The notes: generated by a model from the sequence alone, not told the origin. Counted from the stretch's first letter, positions 43,397-51,569 are shown. The stretch: 64,000 nt of DNA from Bradyrhizobium jicamae (GCF_001440395.1 NZ_LLXZ01000127.1:13039-77038), one strand, 5' to 3'. Made by a program: numbers and translations.

Positions 43397-44194
43397 TCAG
43401 ACGCGGCCAGGTTCATCCGGCGACGAAGCATCCGCGGCATGCGGCATCGCACGCGGCACCGGATCGAACAGCGAGAACAACATCAGGCCGGCGAGGAATC
43501 CGCCGATATGTGCCTGCCAGGCGACACTGGCGCCTTCGGACCCGATCGAAATCGAGCCGAGGCCGAAGATGATGTTGACGCCGAACCACACTGCCAGAAA
43601 TCCGAGCACACGCCCGTTGCGCAGCGCGCGGGAAAGCGACAGTGCCGGAACTTTCGCCGCGGCATCGGCATCGCCCCGATGGAACGAAAGAAAGCTCCCC
43701 TTCACGAAGGCGAAGCGGATGGCGGCGGCCATGGCGCCGGACACCGAGGTCGAGGCGCCGATCATCGGCGCGATGGCGTGCTCATGGGTGACGAGATGCG
43801 CCAAAGCGCCCGCCGCCGCCGTCACCGCCATGAATACGAAGAACCTGACCGGGCCAAACCGGCGCGCCAGTGCGCTGCCGAACGGCAGCAACCACAGTAT
43901 GTTGAAACCGATATGGCTGAGATTGGCATGCAGCAGTGAATAGGTGACGAAGGTCCAGACCTTGGCGCCGGCCCCGCCGGGAAAGGTGATATTGAGCAGC
44001 GTGGAGTCGTAGCGCTTCGGGATGAAACCGAAGACGTCGATGGTCCAGTTCTCCAGATCCACCGGCAGCAGCACCCGCAAGTGAATCGCCGCGATCAGCG
44101 CAATGTAGGCCGTCAGCGCGCCGGGCAGCGTCAGGATCGGCTCACGCGGGGCGTCCGGCGGCTCGACCGGGGATGAGTAAGACTGGGATTCCAA
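43397..44194 (-). CDS. Rhomboid-family intramembrane serine protease
   Basis: This is an integral membrane protease of about 265 residues with six hydrophobic spans. The rhomboid hallmarks are WTFVTYSLLHANLSHIGFNILWLLPFG (the HxxxN region of helix 2), the nucleophile loop MIGASTSVSGAMAA with Ser in GAS, and the catalytic His in SVAWQAHIGGFLAG. It cleaves single-span membrane proteins within the bilayer; the substrate is unknown. The frame is open to 44338, but that ATG lies inside a strong minus-strand terminator hairpin, so a start nearer 44194 (TTG) is proposed. The exact start remains uncertain. Confidence 0.85.
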   Translation of the reverse strand: MESQSYSSPVEPPDAPREPILTLPGALTAYIALIAAIHLRVLLPVDLENWTIDVFGFIPKRYDSTLLNITFPGGAGAKVWTFVTYSLLHANLSHIGFNILWLLPFGSALARRFGPVRFFVFMAVTAAAGALAHLVTHEHAIAPMIGASTSVSGAMAAAIRFAFVKGSFLSFHRGDADAAAKVPALSLSRALRNGRVLGFLAVWFGVNIIFGLGSISIGSEGASVAWQAHIGGFLAGLMLFSLFDPVPRAMPHAADASSPDEPGRV

Positions 44195-44310
44195 AGGGGC
44201 CAGGACCTTAGCTGGTGCTTCGCGGCGTATTGGCTCAGATAGGCGGCTTTGCCCGCCCTGTGCAAGTGCACAATCACACCTATCCGTGCCCCGGACGCGG
44301 CACGACCGCA

Positions 44311-44346
44311 AAAGAAAAAGGGAGGATGCTGAGAACATCCTCCCTT
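44311..44346 (-). terminator. Strong minus-strand terminator without an assigned upstream gene
   Basis: On the minus strand AAGGGAGGATG and CATCCTCCCTT pair over 11 bases around a seven-base loop (44318-44346) and are followed by TTTCTTTTGCGG. No minus-strand protein gene lies upstream within 940 bases, so it may end a small RNA transcribed from the 44347-44689 region. Confidence 0.7.
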
Positions 44347-44689
44347 GTCTCGTTGATCTTTTCGCGCCCCAGGAGCTAAGGATCAGATCCCCACCCCTCC
44401 CCGCGCGATGACCAAACTGTTTGACGCGGCCCGTGTACCAACTGCGCCGAGAATTCAGAGATAAGCCGGCGCCGACTGATGCGTTCCACCCTACGCGCGC
44501 CGCCGTGCCTTCGCCAACCTCATAGTTAATTTAACGTTAACAACGCAAAGCCGCGCCGGGCGCGGCCAAATCGCGTTGGCGGCATGGACGCTGCAAAGCC
44601 TGTCCTGCACAACAGCCGAGGGAAGGCGTGTTGCGCAAAAGCGAGACAGAAGTGTCTCGCCAGGCAACCCGGGGGGCGAGGACAAGGAT
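44347..44689. other. Intergenic region, possible small RNA on the minus strand
   Basis: This stretch of about 340 bases lies upstream of the PAS_5 gene. It contains a perfect CtrA-type box (44526-44540) in an AT-rich patch and ends on the minus strand in the terminator at 44311-44346. A minus transcript starting near 44510 would be about 200 nt. A ten-codon ORF (44491-44523, MRLAKARRRA) starts directly beside the box but has no ribosome site. No tRNA fold was recognised. Confidence 0.4.
44526..44540. promoter_or_regulatory. Perfect CtrA-type box (TTAA-N7-TTAA)
   Basis: TTAATTTAACGTTAA lies 150-164 bases upstream of the PAS_5 gene start and 180 bases before the minus-strand terminator, so it could serve either direction. 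Confidence 0.5.
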
Positions 44690-45244
44690 ATGAAACACCC
44701 ATCGAGCCGCGAGTTTTTCGCTTATTGGGATGCGAAACGCGGCGATGCGCGGGCGCCCGACCGCAGCGAGATCGAACCCGGGGCGGTACGCGAGCTGCTC
44801 GGCGACATTTTCGTGCTGTCCTACGACAACGACGCCGGCTACCCGTTTCGTGTTGCCGGGACGCGAGTCTGCGCCCTGCTCGGCCGTGACCTCAAGGACA
44901 CGAGCTTCTCCGCGCTGTTCACCCCCGACAGCCGTCGCGACATCGAGGACATCGTTACTTACGTCGCGGAAGAAATGCTGGCGGCCATTGCCGGCATCAC
45001 CGCGACGTCCGAAGACGGCACGACGGCGCATCTGGAGTTGCTGCTGCTGCCGTTCAACAACCGGGCGCACGCGCCGATCAGCCTGACCGGATTGCTGGCG
45101 CCATTCGAAAACGACCTCGGCACCATCAGCGACTTCAAGGTGACGTCGTGGCGCTATCTGCACCGCCCCGAGAAGTTCGTCCCGCGCGCCCTGCGCAAGC
45201 TCGCGATCGCGCGCGGCTTCATGGTGTATGAAGGGCTGCGGTAA
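44690..45244 (+). CDS. PAS_5-family PAS-domain protein
   Basis: This is a 184-residue soluble protein that is essentially one PAS-like domain of the alphaproteobacterial PAS_5 type (PF07310). The N-terminus SREFFAYWDAKRGDARAPDRSEIEPGAVRELLGDIFVLSYD is the family signature, followed by FRVAGTRVCALLGRDLKD. There is no output domain, so it must act on a partner. The start ATG has GAGGACAAGG upstream and was preferred over a longer frame from 44576. In other alphaproteobacteria such proteins associate with cell-cycle or motility control, and a perfect CtrA-type box lies upstream here; the link is inferred. Confidence 0.86.
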   Translation: MKHPSSREFFAYWDAKRGDARAPDRSEIEPGAVRELLGDIFVLSYDNDAGYPFRVAGTRVCALLGRDLKDTSFSALFTPDSRRDIEDIVTYVAEEMLAAIAGITATSEDGTTAHLELLLLPFNNRAHAPISLTGLLAPFENDLGTISDFKVTSWRYLHRPEKFVPRALRKLAIARGFMVYEGLR

Positions 45245-45291
45245 GCGGCAACCGCGGGTTCGCCAGCACCACCAGCGCAGCGACCGCAGCG

Positions 45292-46698
45292 TCAAGAAAT
45301 CTCGTAGACCGACACCTCGTCCTCGATGCCACTCAACGCAACGCGTTTGAGTGCCGGCTTTAGCCCGTTGGAAGCCAGCAGTGCCTGAGTTTGTGCATTG
45401 TCCACCACCGACTTCGTCACGACGATCGAGCGCGAGGCCGCAAGGCTCTGTACGCGCGAAGCAATATTGACGGTCTGGCCAAAATAATCCTGCTGGGCAT
45501 TGAGCGTGACAGCAAGGCATGATCCTTCATGGATGCCGATCTTCAGACGCAAACTCTGATGCTGACGCTGGGCGCCGAGATCACTCATCGCCTCGCGCAT
45601 GCGGATCGCGGCGGCAATGGCGCGGTCGGGCGTCTCGAAGGTCGCCATCACGGCATCGCCGATGGTCTTCACGACGGCGCCCCGTTCAGAGACGATAATC
45701 TCCTGCAGCAACCGGAAATGCTCGTCGACGAGATCGAAGGCGACGAGGTCACCGACGCGCTCATAGAGCTCCGTCGAGCCCTTCAGATCGCTGAACAGGA
45801 AAGTCAGGCTCAAAATCTTGAGACGTTGGCCGATGGCAAGCGTGTCGGTCCGGTAAAGGTCGCGGAAGGTCTGATTGGTGAGGAGACGTTTCGCGGTGAG
45901 AATGGGCTTGCGGCGGCTGAGGAGATTGTCCAGCACCTGGTTCGCCATCCATACCGCCGGCAGCACACGGCTATCGGTACGGTTCTCCAGGGTCAGCCGC
46001 AGTGGCCCGGGATGCAAAGCGATGGTTTCGACCGGGACCTGCACCTTGTTGAAGATCACGGACAGGTTCTGGCGTTCGTTCGTCTCCCCGCCGCTGACGT
46101 CGAGGAATTGTGCCGTATGTGTCACGGGATCGAACACAATCAATGTGCCCGCCGGTAAATTCAGGGAGAGGATGGCCCTCTCTCCCGGCGGCAAGTCGAC
46201 GCTTTCCAGCGTGACCTCGTCCAGCACCTTCTCCAGATCCGCCGGAAGATCGATGGCCGAACTCCAAAAGACCTGTCGATAATATTCGGCCACGGACAAA
46301 CCATCGGGGCTGTGGGCCGCTATCCTGCGCACGCGCGGGCTCACCGTGAAGGTTACCTCGACGAGGTTGTCGAGCGTCGTCTCATAGCCGGCGGCGCAGA
46401 AAGCACAACTATACTGCCGCCTGTCCAGCGTCTTCAGGCTCTTGTTGGCGGAAAGAACACCTGCGCAGCTCAGACACATGACATTCCATGTCATCTCGAA
46501 GATGCCAAGCGCCACCGCATTCAATAGCGCCGCGACGACCCGTTCCTCGGCGAGGCCTTCCCTGGCAGCGAGGTCAAGCGCGTTCATCTTGTTCAAGGCA
46601 TGATCCGGGGCGTCCCGCACCATACGCTCGAGCATTTCAACCACGTCGCCATTCGCCGACTGACGCAGGGCGGCAAACAAGGTCTCAGCTTCGCTCAT
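45292..46698 (-). CDS. Adenylate/guanylate cyclase with DUF5939-like N-terminal domain
   Basis: This is a 468-residue soluble class III cyclase. The N-terminal 260 residues resemble DUF5939 and include a four-cysteine zinc-ribbon-like unit (CLSC ... CAFC, about residues 75-103). The C-terminal catalytic domain (about 300-460) has both metal aspartates (FLFSDLKGSTELYERVGD and KTIGDAVMATF), the purine-binding Lys in VVKTIGD, and Asn/Arg in TVNIASRVQS, so it should be active. It probably forms cAMP as a homodimer in the cytoplasm. It converges with the PAS_5 gene and stands alone. It is the second cyclase with all catalytic residues in the window. Confidence 0.92.
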   Translation of the reverse strand: MSEAETLFAALRQSANGDVVEMLERMVRDAPDHALNKMNALDLAAREGLAEERVVAALLNAVALGIFEMTWNVMCLSCAGVLSANKSLKTLDRRQYSCAFCAAGYETTLDNLVEVTFTVSPRVRRIAAHSPDGLSVAEYYRQVFWSSAIDLPADLEKVLDEVTLESVDLPPGERAILSLNLPAGTLIVFDPVTHTAQFLDVSGGETNERQNLSVIFNKVQVPVETIALHPGPLRLTLENRTDSRVLPAVWMANQVLDNLLSRRKPILTAKRLLTNQTFRDLYRTDTLAIGQRLKILSLTFLFSDLKGSTELYERVGDLVAFDLVDEHFRLLQEIIVSERGAVVKTIGDAVMATFETPDRAIAAAIRMREAMSDLGAQRQHQSLRLKIGIHEGSCLAVTLNAQQDYFGQTVNIASRVQSLAASRSIVVTKSVVDNAQTQALLASNGLKPALKRVALSGIEDEVSVYEIS

Positions 46699-46787
46699 GC
46701 GCCAATACTACCTGAAAGAGTGCGGGGCGGAAACTGCTTCGGCCCCACACCTTCAACAACGACTCGTGACAATAACCTCCAGGGACA

Positions 46788-47561
46788 TCAGCGGCCGCTG
46801 AATACGGCCGCCCGCTTCTCGAGAAATGCGTTGCGCCCTTCCACCGCATCGGCGCTCAGGCGGATCTCCGCCTGAGTCTCGATCTCGCGGCGGAACTGGT
46901 CGGCATAGCTGGCGTGCTCGCTCTCGTCGATCAGGCGGCGCGTCGCGACGAGCGCACGCGTCGGACCTTCAGCGAGTTTGCGCGCCAGTTCGAGCGCGCC
47001 GTCGCGCAGCGCCGCGTCGTCGAAGATGTCGCGGACCAGTCCCCATTCTTTCGCCTGCTCGGCCGAGAGCGGCTCATTGGTCATCATCAGTTCGAGCGCG
47101 CGCTGCCGGCCGACCAGACGCGGCAACAGCCAGGTCGAGCCGAGATCGGGCACCAGCGCGATGCGGCTGAACACCTGGATGAATCGCGCCGATCGCGCGG
47201 CAACGATCATGTCACCCGCCATCGCCAGGCTGAACCCGCCGCCCGCCGCCACGCCGTTGACGGCGACCACGATCGGCACGCGGCACTCACGCATCGCCTT
47301 GAACGTCGGCCAGTAATACTTCATCACGCCGGCCGCGATGTCGTCGCCGAGGATCTGCGCGGCCTTGAGGTTCTGCCCCGAGCAGAAGCCGCGACCCTCG
47401 CCCGTCAGCACCAGCGCCCTCACCTGCGGATCGTCATTAACTTCACCGATGGCAATGGCGAGATCGCCCAACAGATCAGGCGTCATCGCGTTCAGCGTTT
47501 CAGGCCCATCCAACGTCAGCAGGCTGACGTTGCCATCACGCTCACGCTTCACTCCCGGCAT
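46788..47561 (-). CDS. Enoyl-CoA hydratase/isomerase family protein (PaaG-like)
   Basis: This is a 257-residue crotonase-fold enzyme acting on acyl-CoA thioesters. The oxyanion-hole strings are GEGRGFCSGQNLKAA and VNGVAAGGGFSLAMAGD. The second catalytic segment reads SRIALVPDLGSTWLLPRLVG, with Asp where hydratases have Glu, which points to the isomerase branch including ring-1,2-epoxyphenylacetyl-CoA isomerase PaaG. The other paa genes are absent, so a role in general acyl-CoA isomerisation is as likely. The ATG at 47561 follows GGAGG. It is divergent from the MFS gene across a perfect inverted repeat at 47665-47684. Confidence 0.88.
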   Translation of the reverse strand: MPGVKRERDGNVSLLTLDGPETLNAMTPDLLGDLAIAIGEVNDDPQVRALVLTGEGRGFCSGQNLKAAQILGDDIAAGVMKYYWPTFKAMRECRVPIVVAVNGVAAGGGFSLAMAGDMIVAARSARFIQVFSRIALVPDLGSTWLLPRLVGRQRALELMMTNEPLSAEQAKEWGLVRDIFDDAALRDGALELARKLAEGPTRALVATRRLIDESEHASYADQFRREIETQAEIRLSADAVEGRNAFLEKRAAVFSGR

Positions 47562-47664
47562 TTCGTACCTCCGTTCACAGGCATTTTGGCCGGCCCGGCC
47601 GGGCGCGACGGGTAATCCTAATGGTACCGAAGGACCTCCATCAACTGGTACAGAAACGCCATCT

Positions 47665-47684
47665 CTGTGCCAATATCGGCACAG
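47665..47684. promoter_or_regulatory. Inverted repeat CTGTGCC-N6-GGCACAG, candidate operator
   Basis: A 20-bp element with perfect 7-bp arms sits in the 151-base divergent gap, 104 bases from the enoyl-CoA isomerase start and 29 bases from the MFS start. A regulator bound here would block the MFS ribosome region or promoter. The gene of the regulator is not in the window. Confidence 0.5.
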
Positions 47685-47712
47685 TGATTGTTTACCCTGA
47701 GAGGAGCGAGCG

Positions 47713-48882
47713 TTGAGCAATCGCTGGGGTATTCTGGCCGTGCTGTTCATCGTGCGGCTGACCATAGCGCTCCAGTTTCAGAGCGTCGCTGCAGTTGCCC
47801 CGCTGCTCGGCGCCAAATTCGATGCCAGCCTGGCCGATATCGGACTCCTGATCGGTATCTATTTCACGCCGGGTGTTGCGCTGTCGCTGCCGGGCGGCGC
47901 GGTCGGAAAAAGGATCGGCGACAAAGGTGCCGGATCAGGTGCGCTGGTGGTGATGTTGATCGGCCAACTCACCATGGTGGTCTCGGATTCCTGGGGCTGG
48001 CAAATTGCAGGACGGATAATCGCCGGCAGTGGCGCCGTCTTGCTCGGCGTCATCTTGACGAAAATGGTCACCGACTGGTTTGCCGGCAAGGAAATCGCGA
48101 CCGCGATGGCCATCTTCGTCACTTCGTGGCCGGTCGGCATCGCAACCTCGCTTTTGACCCTGCCCATGATCGGCGCCGTCTATGGTGTCAGCGCTGCCTA
48201 TCTTTCGGTTGCCGCGCTGATCGGCCTCGGCATCCCGCTTCTTGTTGTGGGCTATCGATCGCCGTCAATTGCTGCAACCGCGGCTTCAGCCGCCTCACGG
48301 CTCGACCGCAGCGCCCTCTTCGCCGTGATCACCGCGGGTCTGATCTGGGGTGTCTTCAATATCGGCTTCACGATGATTTTCAGTTTCGGCCCGACGCTGC
48401 TGGTCGAACGCGGCTGGTCGATCACGGCGGCCGGCTCGGCCATCAGCATCGTGCTGTGGCTCGCGGCGTTGGGCGGAATAGCCGGCGGATTTCTGGCTGA
48501 TTGGACCGGGCGGCCGCAGTCGGTACTTGTCACAGGGTGCGTCCTGTTCGCGCTATTGATGCTGATGTTGCCTCGCAGCGCGGCGGTGATTCCCATTGTG
48601 ATTGCGATCGGCGCAATCAGCGCCCTGCCCGCAGGGCCGATCATGAGCCTGCCCGCGCGCGTGTTGCAGCTTCAGACGCGTGCGATCGGGATGGGTATTT
48701 TCTTCACCGTCTTTTTCGTCGTGATGATGCTTGGACCGGCGATCGGCGGCGCCATCGCCAAATGGACCGGCAGCGCGGCGGGGGCATTCGATGTCGGGAC
48801 GGCGGCCCTGCTTGCCTGTCTGGTATTGTTATGGGGATACAACCGGATTGTGCTAATGAACCAGCAGGATTCGCCGAAGTAG
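47713..48882 (+). CDS. MFS transporter
   Basis: This is a 389-residue major-facilitator carrier with about twelve spans. The first motif after span 2 is PGGAVGKRIGDKGAG, a motif-A-like loop, and the second half has its repeat GGFLADWTGRPQSVLV. The branch looks like CynX/NimT-type transporters, which move small anions or drugs; the substrate is not known. The start is a TTG at 47713 with GAGGAG six bases upstream. The next gene, a desaturase, begins eight bases after the stop, so both are probably in one operon controlled by the inverted repeat upstream. Confidence 0.86.
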   Translation: MSNRWGILAVLFIVRLTIALQFQSVAAVAPLLGAKFDASLADIGLLIGIYFTPGVALSLPGGAVGKRIGDKGAGSGALVVMLIGQLTMVVSDSWGWQIAGRIIAGSGAVLLGVILTKMVTDWFAGKEIATAMAIFVTSWPVGIATSLLTLPMIGAVYGVSAAYLSVAALIGLGIPLLVVGYRSPSIAATAASAASRLDRSALFAVITAGLIWGVFNIGFTMIFSFGPTLLVERGWSITAAGSAISIVLWLAALGGIAGGFLADWTGRPQSVLVTGCVLFALLMLMLPRSAAVIPIVIAIGAISALPAGPIMSLPARVLQLQTRAIGMGIFFTVFFVVMMLGPAIGGAIAKWTGSAAGAFDVGTAALLACLVLLWGYNRIVLMNQQDSPK

Positions 48883-48890
48883 GCACGATC

Positions 48891-49829
48891 TTGCAACTGC
48901 AGCCGGGCTCCGAACGCATCTTTGCCGACGACAATACCGACCCGCTCGACGGTATCGTGCAGTGGGCGCCGGTGAAGTCGCTTTGGATCGGCAGCATGAC
49001 CGCAATGGCGATCATCCTTGCGCCGATCTTCATTTCCTGGAGCGCGATTATTCTGTTTGTCGTGGCCAGCGGCGTAACCCTTTGCTTCGGGCACTCCGTC
49101 GGCATGCACCGGCGGCTGATTCATTCCAGCTTCGACTGCCCGCTCTGGGTCGAGCATTTGTGCGTTTATCTCGGGACGCTGGTTGGAATGGCGGGTCCCT
49201 ACGGCATGGTCCGGCTGCACGATTTTCGCGACTGGGCGCAGCGTCAGTCCACTTGCCATGATTATTCCTGTCACCGTGCCGGTTTCTGGCGCGACGCGTG
49301 GTGGCAAATGCATTGCAGGCTGGCACTGAAGCATCCGCCGGAATTTCGGCTCGAACCACGCCTCGCCGGCGACCGATTTTATGCATTCGTCGAGCGGACG
49401 TGGATGTGGCAGCAATTGCCGTGGGCAATTCTGTTTTTCGCGATTGGCGGCTGGAGTTGGCTGGTCTGGGGCATCTTCGTTCGTGTAAGCGTCTGCGTTA
49501 CCGGTCATTGGCTGATCGGGCACTTCTCTCATCGCAGCGGCGGACAGAGCTGGGTTATCGATGGCGTGGCGGCGCAGGGCTACAACGTCGGCATCGCCGG
49601 GCTGATCAGCATGGGCGAAAGCTGGCACAACAATCACCACGCATTTCCGGGCTCGGCGAAGCTCGGCCTCTTTCCTGGTCAGATCGATCTCGGCTGGTGG
49701 TTGATCAAGACTCTCGGAGCCATTGGCCTCGCGAGCAACATCAAAACACCGGACGACCTCCCCCGCCGTCCAGGATTGCGGCGTTTGGCGAATGCAGAAG
49801 GCGTTGCAGCGTTCGCGCCCGGCGGCTAG
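48891..49829 (+). CDS. Fatty acid desaturase-family membrane di-iron enzyme
   Basis: This is a 312-residue integral membrane oxygenase. Histidine clusters expected to bind two irons are GHSVGMHRRLIHSSFD (first box), HWLIGHFSHRSGG (between), and ESWHNNHHAFPGSAK (third box, HNNHH). The usual second box HxxHH is replaced by MVRLHDFRDWAQRQSTCHDY, seen in an acyl-lipid/acyl-CoA desaturase subgroup I recall from rhizobia. Four hydrophobic spans surround the boxes. It likely inserts double bonds into acyl chains. The TTG at 48891 avoids overlap with the MFS gene; an in-frame ATG at 48831 overlaps it by 52 bases. Neither has a strong ribosome site. Confidence 0.84.
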   Translation: MQLQPGSERIFADDNTDPLDGIVQWAPVKSLWIGSMTAMAIILAPIFISWSAIILFVVASGVTLCFGHSVGMHRRLIHSSFDCPLWVEHLCVYLGTLVGMAGPYGMVRLHDFRDWAQRQSTCHDYSCHRAGFWRDAWWQMHCRLALKHPPEFRLEPRLAGDRFYAFVERTWMWQQLPWAILFFAIGGWSWLVWGIFVRVSVCVTGHWLIGHFSHRSGGQSWVIDGVAAQGYNVGIAGLISMGESWHNNHHAFPGSAKLGLFPGQIDLGWWLIKTLGAIGLASNIKTPDDLPRRPGLRRLANAEGVAAFAPGG

Positions 49830-49920
49830 TCCCCTGAAAAGCGATGACAGCGGAAAAACCTCGGAACCGTCGCGCCGCGACCGCGGGCCGCGTGAATGCC
49901 CGCACTTCCTGCAACCACCG

Positions 49921-49935
49921 CTAACACATCGTTAA
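49921..49935. promoter_or_regulatory. CtrA-like box, one mismatch
   Basis: CTAACACATCGTTAA has the form CTAA-N7-TTAA and lies 57-71 bases upstream of the PilZ gene start. Confidence 0.35.
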
Positions 49936-49991
49936 CCCTGTCGGCCTTAGGGTCTTTGCGACGCCGAAGGACCGGCTGTCTGGTGGCGAAG

Positions 49992-50609
49992 ATGTCGTTT
50001 GCGCAAAAGAAAACCGTTACTGTCCCGTCCGCCGAGGAGCGACGGCGCTTCCAGCGCGTCAAGGTCCACCTGCTCGGCCGCTACATGCTGCCGGATCGGC
50101 GCGAATTTCCTTGCCAGATTATCAACATGTCGCCGGGCGGACTGGCGCTGCTGGCGCCCGGCATCGGCAATGTCGGCGACCGCGTGATCGCCTATCTCGA
50201 CCATATCGGCCGGGTCGAGGGCAAAATCACCCGCATCATCGACAATGGCTTTGCCATGACGGTCGGCGCCACCGCGCGAAAGCGCGACAAGCTCGCCGCC
50301 CAGCTCACCTGGCTCGCCAACCGCGATATCCTCAACCTGCCGGAAGACCGCCGCCACGATCGTATCGTGCCGCGCAACCCGATCGCCCTGCTCACGCTCG
50401 AGGACGGCAGCAAGATGACCTGCCGCATCATCGACCTGTCGCTGTCGGGTGCTGCCATCGCCGCGGAGAACCGCCCGCCGCTGAAATCCCTGGTCATGCT
50501 CGGCAAGGTGCAGTCCCGCGTGGTGCGAAACCTCGAGGAAGGCTTCGCGCTGGAGTTCGTCCACGAGCAGGTTGGCGAGACGCTCGAAGACGCGGTTACC
50601 GCGCGGTAA
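49992..50609 (+). CDS. Double PilZ-domain cyclic-di-GMP receptor
   Basis: This is a 205-residue soluble protein with two PilZ domains in tandem. The first (about 14-95) has RRRFQRVKVHLLGRYML and NMSPGGLALLAPG, corresponding to the c-di-GMP motifs RxxxR and (D/N)xSxxG. The second (about 115-200) has RRHDRIVPRNPIALLTL and DLSLSGAAIAA. Both appear able to bind c-di-GMP. Without an output domain it probably acts through protein contacts, for instance on motility or polysaccharide export. A one-mismatch CtrA box lies 57-71 bases upstream and a strong terminator follows. An in-frame GTG at 49983 is an alternative start. Confidence 0.9.
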   Translation: MSFAQKKTVTVPSAEERRRFQRVKVHLLGRYMLPDRREFPCQIINMSPGGLALLAPGIGNVGDRVIAYLDHIGRVEGKITRIIDNGFAMTVGATARKRDKLAAQLTWLANRDILNLPEDRRHDRIVPRNPIALLTLEDGSKMTCRIIDLSLSGAAIAAENRPPLKSLVMLGKVQSRVVRNLEEGFALEFVHEQVGETLEDAVTAR

Positions 50610-50645
50610 AGCGCCAATCGGCAAAAACCCTGATTTTTCAGCCTC

Positions 50646-50680
50646 AAAGGCGGTATCCGCGTTGCCGGATACCGCCTTTT
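50646..50680 (+). terminator. Rho-independent terminator after the PilZ gene
   Basis: A 14-bp perfect stem AAAGGCGGTATCCG (50646-50659) / CGGATACCGCCTTT (50666-50679) with a six-base loop ends in TTTT. It lies 37 bases after the stop. Confidence 0.9.
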
Positions 50681-50769
50681 AGCTGTTCGGCGCCGGCCAA
50701 AGTCGGTTAACGCGCGGCGCCTTTGCCGGCGCAATCCCTGCGATTTGCAGCGTCACAGGAGTTAATCCG

Positions 50770-50837
50770 TAAAATTTGAATCAATTGCAGTTGTTTCAAA
50801 TTTTAGTCGAATTCGATTCAAGTATAGATCGAATTCG
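50770..50837. promoter_or_regulatory. Complex AT-rich operator/promoter region of the transglutaminase-like gene
   Basis: Two elements stand in sequence. The first is an inverted repeat with perfect 11-bp arms, TAAAATTTGAA (50770-50780) and TTCAAATTTTA (50795-50805). The second is a pair of TCGAATTCG copies at 50807-50815 and 50829-50837, 22 bases apart, i.e. about two helical turns. Two GANTC sites (GAATC 50778, GATTC 50814), possible CcrM methylation targets, fall inside. The gene start is 103 bases downstream. Confidence 0.5.
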
Positions 50838-50939
50838 CCGCGCCTTTTACTAGTATTCGCGTCAAATGTACTTGCCTGACTTAGCGGCGGCGCAAATTCT
50901 TTGTGCGAAACGTGGTCCCAACAAGAAACGGGGGTCACG

Positions 50940-51569
50940 ATGTTGTTCAGGGGACAGGGGAAAGGGCTGGCGGTCATCGCCATCCTGTTAGGGATAAACG
51001 CTTCGATGAGCGTCTCGGCGAAGGCCGGCGACGCCCTCTACGCCAGCCTGGGCGAGACCGCGCGTTCGCCGATCGGCTGGGTCGAATTCTGCGCCGACAA
51101 CGCCGGCGAATGCCGCGGCGGCACGTCCCAGCCGCGCGACATCGTGATGTCGCAGACGGCGTGGCGCGATCTGCTGCGGGTCAACAAGTGGGTCAACGAG
51201 ACCATCAAGCCGATCACCGACATGGATCATTGGGGTGTGATCGAAAAGTGGTCGTTGCCGACGGACGGTTACGGTGACTGCGAGGACTATGTGCTTCTGA
51301 AGCGCAAGATGCTGATCGACGCCGGATGGCCGCGCGAGGCGCTGCTGATCACGGTGGTGCGCGACAAGAAGGGCGAAGGCCACGCGGTGCTGACGGTGAA
51401 GAGCGACAAGGGCGAGTTCGTTCTCGACAATCAGAACGAAAACGTCCTGGCCTGGACCGAGACCGGATACCGCTTCGTCAAGCGTCAGTCGCAGAGCGAC
51501 CCGAACGTGTGGGTCTCGCTCGGTGACAGCCGCCCGGCGGTCGCCACCGCCTCGTCACGCGATCGATAA
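50940..51569 (+). CDS. Transglutaminase-like cysteine protease (BTLCP/LapG type)
   Basis: This is a 209-residue exported cysteine protease of the bacterial transglutaminase-like group (PF06035). The signal peptide covers residues 1-29 (LAVIAILLGINASMSVSAKA). The catalytic triad is complete: C114 in GYGDCEDYV, H148 in GEGHAVLTV, D163 in FVLDNQ. The best-known relative, LapG, cleaves a surface adhesin and is held by a c-di-GMP receptor (LapD); neither LapD nor LapA is here, so only the fold can be claimed. The ATG at 50940 follows ACGGGGG. An unusual AT-rich repeat array precedes it and a terminator follows. It is likely monocistronic. Confidence 0.88.
   Translation: MLFRGQGKGLAVIAILLGINASMSVSAKAGDALYASLGETARSPIGWVEFCADNAGECRGGTSQPRDIVMSQTAWRDLLRVNKWVNETIKPITDMDHWGVIEKWSLPTDGYGDCEDYVLLKRKMLIDAGWPREALLITVVRDKKGEGHAVLTVKSDKGEFVLDNQNENVLAWTETGYRFVKRQSQSDPNVWVSLGDSRPAVATASSRDR

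Noticed and set aside
43397..44338. Rhomboid gene starting at the ATG at 44338
   Set aside because: That ATG lies within a strong terminator hairpin and the added 48 residues look non-coding.
44347..44689. tRNA gene in the gap upstream of the PAS_5 gene
   Set aside because: No cloverleaf with conserved T-loop and acceptor stem could be folded by eye on either strand.
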